Source of the DNA: Thiomicrorhabdus sp965603495 | Lineage (GTDB): Bacteria > Pseudomonadota > Gammaproteobacteria > Thiomicrospirales > Thiomicrospiraceae | Length of the DNA stretch: 64,000 nucleotides | Assembly (NCBI GenBank): GCA_965603495.1 | Contig: CBFDDF010000008.1 | Span: forward strand, 60,079-124,078 | Direction of reading: 5' to 3' | Part shown: positions 55,303-62,465 of the stretch, piece by piece | Numbering within the stretch: position 1 is the first letter of the stretch | Layout of the letters: each line of letters starts with the position of its first letter | Made by a program: the position numbers and the translations under genes | Notes under the pieces: model-generated | Databases searched by the model: none | The model's input: the letters and a program-made list of their open reading frames with translations, nothing else | What the model was told of the DNA's origin: nothing

Positions 55303-55917
55303 ATGCAAAAAAAATCTAGTTTACTTACCGCCGTTTTCTTAACTGCATTCTCGCTCGGTGCTAACGCATCGGTATTAACCACCACATTTAGCGGCGGTAA
55401 TTCTTACAATGGTAATATGTTTGATGTTGTTAACTTAGGTGAACAACTAAATATCAGTGCATTTGATTTGAACCTTGATTCGGGAACTGGTGATATTGAA
55501 GTCTATATCAAAAATGGGTCTTGGGTTGGGTTCGAAAACGACTCTGCAGCATGGACACTTATCGATTCGGCTTCAATCACCTCGTCTGGTCCTAATGAAG
55601 CAAGCTATTTTGATGTTCTCGATTTTACAATTGATGCCTATCTAACAACGGCTTTCTATATCACGACAACCGGTCTATCAATGAACTACACCGACGGAAC
55701 CGCAGTTGGTAATATTGCTGCTCAGAATTCAGATTTACAAATTTTAGAAGGCGCAGGAAAAGAATACAGCTTTGCTGGCACCTTTGAGCCCCGTGTTTGG
55801 AATGGTACTATTCATTATGAAGCAGTTTCTGCGGTTCCTGAACCTTCAACTTATGCGTTAATGTTAGGTGGTTTAGGTCTAGTTGGTTTTATGGCAAGAC
55901 GCCGTAAACAAGCTTAA
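55303..55917 (+). CDS. PEP-CTERM sorting domain protein
   Basis: 204 aa. A signal peptide (LLTAVFLTAFSLGANA) precedes a beta-rich, Thr/Ser/Asp-rich body with no known enzyme motif. The C-terminus has the PEP-CTERM tripartite signal: VPEPSTYALM, a hydrophobic helix (LGGLGLVGFMA) and RRRKQA. Such proteins are processed by exosortase (EpsH/XrtA) and often decorate exopolysaccharide or biofilm (family knowledge). A c-di-GMP riboswitch candidate upstream suggests expression tied to sessile growth. Confidence 0.92.
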   Translation: MQKKSSLLTAVFLTAFSLGANASVLTTTFSGGNSYNGNMFDVVNLGEQLNISAFDLNLDSGTGDIEVYIKNGSWVGFENDSAAWTLIDSASITSSGPNEASYFDVLDFTIDAYLTTAFYITTTGLSMNYTDGTAVGNIAAQNSDLQILEGAGKEYSFAGTFEPRVWNGTIHYEAVSAVPEPSTYALMLGGLGLVGFMARRRKQA

Positions 55918-55985
55918 AACTTTCTTGTTAAAATCCAGAGATTTAAAAGTCAATACGCCATTGCATTGCGTCACCCTACTCCCCT

Positions 55986-56051
55986 GATTTATCCCTGCGC
56001 CCCAAACCCATTCCTAAAGAATTCATTGAACCTTATCGCTATAAAGATTGA
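55986..56051 (+). pseudogene. Remnant of a thioesterase 3' end
   Basis: In one frame this reads Asp-Leu-Ser-Leu-Arg then PKPIPKEFIEPY, RYKD and a stop. The intact thioesterase at 54637-55065 ends DLTTHKPKPIPKAFITPYL. The shared PKPIPK-x-F-I-x-PY tail is too specific to be chance. No start or upstream domain remains, so it is a decayed copy or the original 3' end displaced by an insertion. Confidence 0.7.
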
Positions 56052-56062
56052 TTTTTCAAAGT

Positions 56063-56076
56063 TACCAGGCCTGGTA
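56063..56076. repeat. ACCAGGCCTGGT palindrome copy 11
   Basis: Exact core 56064-56075, symmetric to 14 bp, 12 bp after the thioesterase-tail remnant's stop. T-rich sequence (TTTATTTTT) follows 3 bp downstream, so termination on the plus strand is plausible. Confidence 0.85.
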
Positions 56077-56211
56077 GCTTTATTTTTAACTGACCGATTC
56101 ATTTTCTAAAGAGGCTCTCGCTTCTCTTGGCTTGACCTTAATTAAATGGATGTGGAAAAACCCCGAGAATCAAATTATGAGAGGGGCGATAAACTGACAA
56201 CTGACGACTAG

Positions 56212-56241
56212 TTCATAACATCCTTAAGCGCCATGTATAAT
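56212..56241 (+). promoter_or_regulatory. Sigma70-type promoter candidate for the barrel gene
   Basis: A perfect -10 box TATAAT at 56236-56241 is preceded after 18 bp by a weak -35 TTCATA (56212-56217). Transcription would begin about 48 bp before the chosen start at 56297. Confidence 0.4.
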
Positions 56242-56296
56242 CGTATAAAGTGAATCACCCTCTCATTTAAATCAAGTGTCTCAGGAGCAACTCGTC

Positions 56297-56893
56297 ATGT
56301 TAAAAAAACTCATTCCCCTAACCCTGGTCGCATTATTTGCAAGTACTGCAAATGCCACTAACTTTAGTTATACATCCTTTGGAATGGATCTTGGTAAAAT
56401 CAACGTAAACGGGCTGTCTGAAGACTTAAACGCCTACGGCATTAACGCTTCGTTGCAAATTAATAGCAATGTCTATTTACTGGGCTCTTATCTTTCAGCC
56501 GAAAAGAATATCAACGGCCTTGAGGTGTCCAGAGACAACACGCAACTTGGCATTGGAGGCGCTATTCCACTAATGCAGTTCGTTGATGGTTTTGCCACCA
56601 TCAGCTACGCGAGCGCTGCCGCCAAAGATTGTATTGGGGTTTCGTGCATAAAGTCAAATGATCATGGCTATACCTTGTCGGCGGGCGTAAAGGCTTGGTT
56701 AACGGATTCGATTGATTTACTCGCTGCCCTAGGCTATTCAGAGCTGACTCAGACTAATTCTGACAACACCTCAACCAAATTTGGCATCGGTATTTGGCCC
56801 GCTAAAAAACACCGATTTGGCTTAGGCTTAATTAATGGTGAAAGGTCAGATTCAGCCAGCATCAGTTACTCTTACTATCCTAGCTCAGAGTAG
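56297..56893 (+). CDS. Outer-membrane beta-barrel protein (OmpA/OprF-like porin fold)
   Basis: 198 aa from ATG 56297, which directly starts a signal peptide (LKKLIPLTLVALFASTANA); a start 21 bp upstream would place seven residues before it. Alternating hydrophobic strands such as TSFGMDLGKINVNGLSEDL, YLLGSYLSAEKNING and TKFGIGIWPAKKHRFGLGL suggest an eight-stranded barrel. Cys residues in DCIGVSCIKS could form a loop disulphide. Part of this gene is duplicated downstream (57467-57720). Confidence 0.78.
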   Translation: MLKKLIPLTLVALFASTANATNFSYTSFGMDLGKINVNGLSEDLNAYGINASLQINSNVYLLGSYLSAEKNINGLEVSRDNTQLGIGGAIPLMQFVDGFATISYASAAAKDCIGVSCIKSNDHGYTLSAGVKAWLTDSIDLLAALGYSELTQTNSDNTSTKFGIGIWPAKKHRFGLGLINGERSDSASISYSYYPSSE

Positions 56894-56936
56894 CCAAGTG
56901 ACAGATAAATCCAAAGACCGAAAGGTAAGGATTCTA

Positions 56937-56969
56937 ATTTACAGCACGTCCCATTAGCGGGCTGTAAAT
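56937..56969 (+). terminator. Hairpin after the barrel gene
   Basis: ATTTACAGC / GCTGTAAAT forms a 9-bp stem around a 15-nt loop, 44 bp after the barrel stop. It lacks a T-run. A palindrome copy follows 85 bp downstream. Confidence 0.45.
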
Positions 56970-57052
56970 CTTAAGGACTTGTTGGCTTGGTTATTGAGTC
57001 TTTCAATGTCCGTAGCCATCCTACCCTACGCATCTTCTTTGATTTTATAAGT

Positions 57053-57066
57053 TACCAGGCCTGGTA
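57053..57066. terminator. ACCAGGCCTGGT palindrome copy 12
   Basis: Exact core 57054-57065, symmetric to 14 bp, in the convergent junction between the barrel gene and the 108-aa gene. The 40 bases before it are nearly repeated before copy 13, showing that both belong to a duplicated segment. Confidence 0.6.
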
Positions 57067-57080
57067 GACTTTAAATATGC

Positions 57081-57407
57081 TTAAAGCAGTAAATCCCCAA
57101 AGCCCCAAATTAAAGTGCCTAGGATAATCGTCATATGAGACAGCCTTACTTTTTTGTAATGCCATTTAGAGGGCGATAAATCGGGAATATCACCCGAATC
57201 ATCAACCTTCTCTAAACTGACATATAAACGGTTTAATTCATTATGCAATAGTAAGTATTCACTCATCATTGAAAACAGCACTATTAAACTTCCAAATCGA
57301 GCAAACCACACAGGCTCTAAAACAAGACCTAAAACCAAACCCACCAGGCCTGATATCCAAGCCAATACTAATAATAATCCACTTTTTTTCTGCACGCTTA
57401 CCCCCAC
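57081..57407 (-). CDS. Small membrane protein of unknown function (108 aa)
   Basis: 108 aa with three hydrophobic segments (about residues 9-27, 31-48 and 90-107) separated by a charged loop (LEKVDDSGDIPDLSPSKWHYKK). No recognised family. It is wedged between the intact barrel gene and its decayed copy. A one-mismatch copy of the iterated palindrome (57343-57354) lies in its coding region. Confidence 0.55.
   Translation of the reverse strand: MGVSVQKKSGLLLVLAWISGLVGLVLGLVLEPVWFARFGSLIVLFSMMSEYLLLHNELNRLYVSLEKVDDSGDIPDLSPSKWHYKKVRLSHMTIILGTLIWGFGDLLL
57343..57354. repeat. Palindrome variant ACCAGGCCTGAT (inside the 108-aa gene)
   Basis: One mismatch from the consensus; on the minus strand it encodes Ser-Gly-Leu-Val near the N-terminus of the membrane protein. 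It may be a decaying copy. Confidence 0.55.
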
Positions 57408-57466
57408 ACAAATAACTTTATAGCCGTTAGACTATCGAATCTAACTAGACTTGTCTAATGATGTTC

Positions 57467-57720
57467 TTTGATGATGCCGATGTCTACTTACTTAACACTT
57501 ATCTTTCAGCCAAAAAGAATATAAACGGCCTTGAAGTGACTAGAGACAGCACGCAACTTGGCATTGGAGGGGCTATTCCGCTAATGCGGTTCATTGATGG
57601 TTTTGCCACAGTCAGATACACGGTGCTGTCGCCAAAGATTGTATTGGGGCTTCGTGCATAAAAGCAGATGATTATGGCTATACCTTGTCGGCGGGCGTAA
57701 AGGGTTGGTTACTTGCTGGT
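57467..57720 (+). pseudogene. Truncated, frameshifted duplicate of the barrel gene
   Basis: Strongly similar to 56462-56715 of the intact gene, including the segment encoding NINGLEVTRD and TQLGIGGAIPLM. It lacks the signal peptide and first part. A 1-base deletion near 57620 (TACACGGTGCTG against TACGCGAGCGCTG) shifts the frame, and the C-terminal third is missing: the sequence jumps straight into the copy of the 3' flank. An ATG at 57458 opens a 67-codon frame, but no functional product is expected. Confidence 0.85.
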
Positions 57721-57779
57721 TCGGTTATTGAGTCTTTCAATATCCGTAGCAAACCTACCTTGTGTACCTTCTTTGATTT

Positions 57780-57807
57780 TATAAGTTACCAGGCCTGGTA
57801 ACTTATA
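57780..57807. terminator. ACCAGGCCTGGT palindrome copy 13, 28-bp perfect palindrome
   Basis: Exact core 57788-57799 with eight symmetric bases on each side (left arm TATAAGTT). It sits between the barrel pseudogene and the convergent EAL gene. The arm sequence before the core matches copy 12, but here both arms are complementary. Confidence 0.7.
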
Positions 57808-57829
57808 TTTAAAACGCTTGAAACCCTGT

Positions 57830-60574
57830 TTAAATCCTAACGGGATGCATATTCTCTGGCAATGGACGAGGTTCAATAAACAAATAGCCTTGCAACACGG
57901 CGCAACCTAACTCAATCAGGCAATCTCTCTGTGCCTCGGTTTCTACCCCTTCAGCAATAGCTTGCAACCCAAGTGCTTTGGACAATGCAAGAATCGCTTT
58001 TACGATGGCTTCATTCTCTGGATCTTTTAACATGTCGAATACAAACGACTTATCAATTTTAACCCAAGTAATTGGCAGATTTTTCAGGTAATTCAAAGAG
58101 GAATAACCCGTTCCAAAGTCATCTAGCGCAAAGGTAATGCCCAGCAGTTTTAGACGATTCATTTTTTCTACTGAAACCTGCGTTTCCTGCATAAGAATGC
58201 TTTCCGTAATTTCCAGTTCAAGCTTACTAGCATCACACTGCACTTCAGCCACTGTTTGCGTAACGGTTTCTACAAAATTATCCCTGCGTAACTGCACTTC
58301 ACTGATATGAACAGCGATCGTCAGATGTTTTGTCTCTGGATTTTGTTGCCAGGATTTTAACTGTAAGCAAGCCTCGTTCAGCACCCAAGCACCGATTTCT
58401 ATAATCAAACCACACTCTTCCGCAGTCTTAATAAACTCAAAAGGGGTTAACAAACCTTTTTGTGGATGTTGCCATCGAATCAGCGCTTCATAGCCTACTA
58501 TTTCATTTTTATAACTGAACTTAGGTTGATAAAATAAAACAAACTCCGAGTTAGTCAGAGCGCTACGCAGTTCGGCTTCCATTTGACTGCGTTGATGCAT
58601 GGCTTCTTGCATACTCGGATCAAAAAATCGAATGCCATTTCTACCCGTTGATTTTGCCTGATACATGGCTAAATCTGCACGAACCATCATCTCTTCAACA
58701 CTTTCCTGATGATCGGAGAACAAGCTAATACCAATACTGGCACTGATAATGTATTCGTTGCCTTTTAAAAGGTAAGGCACATGAATCGTTGCTAAGACCT
58801 TTTCCGCCACCTCTTGCACATGATTAGTCGCGATTGATTGTTCTCCCCCTATCTCTTCAAGCAAAATAACAAATTCATCTCCACCAGTACGAGAAACCGT
58901 ATCGCTTTCACGTACGCAGGTACTTAAGCGTTGCGCAACTTGAATCAGCAATTCGTCACCAATATCGTGTCCCAGCGTATCATTCAAAGTCTTAAAGTGA
59001 TCAAGGTCAATGTAAAGCAACGCAAAATACTCTTTACTTCGAGTACTCAGCGCGCGTGCTTGTTTCAGGTGATCTTGCAATAGACGGCGATTGGCGAGAC
59101 CCGTTAAGGCATCAAAAAATGCCAACTTTTTGATGCGCTCTTCGTTCTCTTTAGAGAGGGTAATATCATTGAAGGCAGAGAGATAATGGGTGATATCACC
59201 TTGCTCATTATGAATGGCGGTAATGGTTTGCCCAACGGGGAAGACCTCTCCATTTTTACGCTTATTCCATACTTCCCCTTGCCAATAACCGTCCTGACTT
59301 AGGTGTTGCCATATATCAAGATAGAATTCGTCATCATGCCTGCCCGAATGTAATATCCTTGGCGTTTGTCCAATAACCTCTTCTGATGTAAACCCCGTCA
59401 TCTGGGTAAAAGCCGTATTTACTTTGATAATATTTTCTTCAATATCGGTGATAAAAATCGCTTCTTGCGTATCAAATGCAACTGCGGCAATTCTTAAAGA
59501 TTCATTATTTTCTTTGAGCGCTTTGAGACTCTCTGATAAACGACGATTAATGGCAAATAACATACACCCGAGTAGAATAATGACCGTAAGCGCAACAAGA
59601 CTCATAATAATGACTATCTGATGCTGTCTCCACAAATCTTCCAAAGTGATTTCAGGTGTTTGATCATATGGCGGGACACATAACGTACGTAATGTTTCAC
59701 GAACAAGCTCATAGTCTGCAGGAATTCTAAAGCCATGAATATTGATATGCTGAGCGATCTCTCCATTTTGCGGTAACGCTAAAAGCGCCCCTACAACTCG
59801 TACGGATAACACCTCACTGACATGTGGCATGGCAGCAATCGGCCACTCTGGATATTGACGGGTCGAGGTTAAAAAAGGAAAATCGGATAAAGGTTGTTGG
59901 TTCAGGACTCTGAGTTGTTTAGCTTGAATAGCACCAGACTCTTGCATACTTTCCAACACGCCACTGCGTACAAACGCTACATCGACTTGCTTGTTTAATA
60001 AGGCCTCAATCGCCGCTTCATGCGACATGCTGGTTTCAATAATTTGAACCTTAACAGGCATTTTGATGCCTGCTTTATGCAGTTCATAGGCCTGCATCAT
60101 ATAGCCATCAAAAGACTTTTTTGAAGGGGTCGCAATTCGCTTACCAGCGAGGTCTTTAAGGCTTTGGATATCGGTTTGATCTTGGAGAACCAAAATACTG
60201 CCAGCGAAAGTACGCACCGGCTGACCGTTGCTTCTATTGATCAAGGTCGCCAATGGGGCTGAGAGTTCAGATTTATGTGCAATTTGCACGTAGTTAGCAG
60301 GATTCGTTAAAACAAAATCAATCTGCTTATTAGCGACAGCCTCCTCTAGCTCAGCATAATTGAGCGCCTTTATCTGTATCTTGACACCCCCGATAGATTG
60401 ATTTAAATACGTCATTAAAGGCAACCAACGCGCTTCTGCAAGCGGCTTGGGCTGAAAGGCTAAAACCCCAATGGTAACGCTTTCTTGCGCGAAACTAAAA
60501 CTAGCGAAAAAGGGATTCACTGCTATTAAAAAAAACAACAATATTTTTTTAAAGTAATGATGTATGTTAATCAT
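57830..60574 (-). CDS. PhnD-PAS-GGDEF-EAL c-di-GMP signalling protein
   Basis: 914 aa. A signal/TM segment (about residues 9-29), a periplasmic PhnD/phosphonate-type binding domain (about 32-290, ITIGVLAFQPKPLAEARW-like start), a TM helix (about 322-342), a PAS domain (about 362-475), GGDEF (SRTGGDEFVILLEE, with RESD I-site before it) and EAL (YEALIRWQHP, DDFGTGYSSLNYL). Both catalytic motifs look intact, so it could make or break down c-di-GMP in response to a periplasmic oxyanion or similar ligand. Orientation is convergent with the barrel pseudogene. Confidence 0.93.
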   Translation of the reverse strand: MINIHHYFKKILLFFLIAVNPFFASFSFAQESVTIGVLAFQPKPLAEARWLPLMTYLNQSIGGVKIQIKALNYAELEEAVANKQIDFVLTNPANYVQIAHKSELSAPLATLINRSNGQPVRTFAGSILVLQDQTDIQSLKDLAGKRIATPSKKSFDGYMMQAYELHKAGIKMPVKVQIIETSMSHEAAIEALLNKQVDVAFVRSGVLESMQESGAIQAKQLRVLNQQPLSDFPFLTSTRQYPEWPIAAMPHVSEVLSVRVVGALLALPQNGEIAQHINIHGFRIPADYELVRETLRTLCVPPYDQTPEITLEDLWRQHQIVIIMSLVALTVIILLGCMLFAINRRLSESLKALKENNESLRIAAVAFDTQEAIFITDIEENIIKVNTAFTQMTGFTSEEVIGQTPRILHSGRHDDEFYLDIWQHLSQDGYWQGEVWNKRKNGEVFPVGQTITAIHNEQGDITHYLSAFNDITLSKENEERIKKLAFFDALTGLANRRLLQDHLKQARALSTRSKEYFALLYIDLDHFKTLNDTLGHDIGDELLIQVAQRLSTCVRESDTVSRTGGDEFVILLEEIGGEQSIATNHVQEVAEKVLATIHVPYLLKGNEYIISASIGISLFSDHQESVEEMMVRADLAMYQAKSTGRNGIRFFDPSMQEAMHQRSQMEAELRSALTNSEFVLFYQPKFSYKNEIVGYEALIRWQHPQKGLLTPFEFIKTAEECGLIIEIGAWVLNEACLQLKSWQQNPETKHLTIAVHISEVQLRRDNFVETVTQTVAEVQCDASKLELEITESILMQETQVSVEKMNRLKLLGITFALDDFGTGYSSLNYLKNLPITWVKIDKSFVFDMLKDPENEAIVKAILALSKALGLQAIAEGVETEAQRDCLIELGCAVLQGYLFIEPRPLPENMHPVRI

Positions 60575-61043
60575 TGTAAATCCAAGGTCTTATCGATGAT
60601 TGCTGCCATCACTCGCTGCTTTCCGCACTTCTTGTAAGTGACGACTAAAATAGAGATTATGTACTTATCCATAGATAACAAATATAGCAGATGCCAGCTA
60701 TAATAGGTACATATAAATACTAATTAACCACGTAATTAGTGCCTGGCACTAGTTATTCTTATGGTCTACTCAATGAGCAAAATCGTTCGGTTATTTTAAG
60801 TAACCGTACATATAGCCATTTGCACATCTATAGACCTTACTATCCTTCCAAATCTTGAGGTAAATCATTATTTGGTCTTTATTCACATAAATATCATAAT
60901 AACTACTTACTAAAAAGTGCTTAATTAAGCTAATATCATTTTAAGAAATGTACTTTAATCAATGATGTTTTACTCAAAGATGAAAAAGCCGTTTGATTTC
61001 GACAGTGGTTTTTGATTTAAATCCAATACACGTGAGGCACTCC
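60575..61043. other. Gene-free spacer with small inverted repeats
   Basis: This 469-bp divergent spacer holds ACTAATTA/TAATTAGT (60719-60740) directly followed by AGTGCC-T-GGCACT (60738-60750). No ORF or known RNA was recognised. Promoters for both flanking genes must lie here. Confidence 0.5.
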
Positions 61044-61580
61044 ATGAGCATGAAGAAAGAGTTTGAAAACCTATTAGATAAATTGGCAGCAGAGCGCGAT
61101 GTGGTCAATTCCAAATTACACCAAGCTTCTGTTGAAGTTAACAAAGAGTTTGCTGTCGCGGAAAAACAATGGCAAAGCCTGAAAGACAAAATAGCTGAAA
61201 TCGCTGATGACAGCCAAGAGAGCTCTGAAGAGTTAATTGCTAAAGCTAAACTAGAGGGCGAACGTTTGAAACATCGTTATCATGAGATTGCCCAACGTCT
61301 CTCAGCTAAGGCCTCCTCTACTCAAGCAGAACTTGAAACGTCACTTGAAGCCCTTCGAGTTGAACGCGATGAAATAAAGCTACAAATACATCTGGCATCA
61401 ATGGAAGTGCAACAAGCGTTCGAGCCCACCGAAAAGCAATGGCAAACCTTAAAAGTCGAAGCTGCGAACATCGCCGATACGACCAAAGAGACTTCTGAAG
61501 ACTTGGTGGCGAATGCCAAAGTAGTGGCCGATGAACTTAGCAAGGCTTATCAGCACATCAAACAACGCATTTCAAAGTAA
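61044..61580 (+). CDS. Coiled-coil protein with two internal repeats
   Basis: 178 aa from Met at 61044 (MSMKKEFENLL), preceded by GTGAGG; a longer frame starts at 60993. Highly charged and helical, no signal or TM. Two about 80-residue units align: LLDKLAAERDVVNSKLHQAS ... EKQWQSLKDKIAEIADDSQESSEEL and SLEALRVERDEIKLQIHLAS ... EKQWQTLKVEAANIADTTKETSEDL. The family is not recognised with certainty. It precedes stress-type genes (HPF-like, CBS). Confidence 0.72.
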   Translation: MSMKKEFENLLDKLAAERDVVNSKLHQASVEVNKEFAVAEKQWQSLKDKIAEIADDSQESSEELIAKAKLEGERLKHRYHEIAQRLSAKASSTQAELETSLEALRVERDEIKLQIHLASMEVQQAFEPTEKQWQTLKVEAANIADTTKETSEDLVANAKVVADELSKAYQHIKQRISK

Positions 61581-61854
61581 CGGTCAATATCCACCGATAA
61601 AGTTGGCGAGCAGTTAAATCGGTTTTCTGTTCGCTAGTGGCAAAGAATCATTTATACATTACCCACAATGGCACTTGCTTTTGTCAGCCATCATAATAAA
61701 TAATTGCAGTCTAGATTGACGACATTTTATACTCTATCAAGTAGTTATCTAACCCACTGTCGTCATATCAACTCTAATACAATACAATCAGAAAATCTCA
61801 GGCAAACCCTAAGTGTAATGTTTAACCCAAAACTTTTACGATTAAGGAAAGAAT

Positions 61855-62418
61855 ATGCAGATCCCACTACAAATCACATTTAAAGACATGAAGCATTCCG
61901 ATTCTATTGAGGCCAAGGTCATCGAAAAAGCCCAAAAACTTGAGCAGTTTTCGAAGGATATCATAAGTTGCAGTGTCGTTATTGAAGCCCCCAATAAACG
62001 GCATCAGCATGGCAATCTTTTTAATATCAACATAGAAGTTACCCTACCTGAATGTGAAATTATTGTCAGCAAGCATTCAGACCAACATCACGCGCATGAG
62101 GATGTTTATGTCGCGATTAGGGATGCATTTGATGCGGCTCGCCGTCAATTACAAGATTTTGTTTTAAAGCAACGTGGTGAGGTTAAAGCCCATCCCGAAG
62201 CACCACATGGCACCATTAAAGAACTTTTTCCAGTGATGGATTATGGCGTCATTGAAACAGCAGATGCTCGGCAAATTTATTTTCACCGCAATAGCCTGCT
62301 GAATGTTAATTTCGATGATCTTAATATTGGGGATAGCGTGCACTTTACGGAACACATGGGCGAAAAAGGTCCACAAGCAAGTAGCATCCACCTTGAAGGA
62401 AAACATCATTCGGTTTAA
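61855..62418 (+). CDS. HPF/RaiA-type ribosome-associated protein fused to a cold-shock domain
   Basis: 187 aa. Residues about 1-108 match the ribosome hibernation factor fold (PLQITFKDMKHSDSIEAKVIEKAQKL; DVYVAIRDAFDAARRQLQDF). Residues about 118-183 resemble a cold-shock S1-like fold (GTIKELFPVMDYGVIETADARQIYFHRNSLL). It probably binds ribosomes under stress. It is 47 bp upstream of a CBS gene. Confidence 0.88.
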   Translation: MQIPLQITFKDMKHSDSIEAKVIEKAQKLEQFSKDIISCSVVIEAPNKRHQHGNLFNINIEVTLPECEIIVSKHSDQHHAHEDVYVAIRDAFDAARRQLQDFVLKQRGEVKAHPEAPHGTIKELFPVMDYGVIETADARQIYFHRNSLLNVNFDDLNIGDSVHFTEHMGEKGPQASSIHLEGKHHSV

Positions 62419-62465
62419 TAATGCCGCTCTGTCCGTGGATAATGTGAAAAAATTAAGGATTAGAT

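Larger units (their letters stand above)
55918..56296. other. Gene-free spacer between PEP-CTERM and barrel genes
   Basis: This 379-bp stretch holds a degraded thioesterase C-terminus (55986-56051), one palindrome copy (56063-56076) and the promoter region of the barrel gene. No other coding potential was seen. Confidence 0.7.

Noticed and set aside
57458..57661. 67-codon open frame as a small gene
   Set aside because: It is the first part of a truncated, frameshifted copy of the barrel gene without a signal peptide.
4650..57807. The palindrome as a REP/MITE-type mobile element
   Set aside because: Flanks differ completely between copies except for the 57054/57788 pair, which belong to a duplicated segment. 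There is no target-site duplication or longer consensus.
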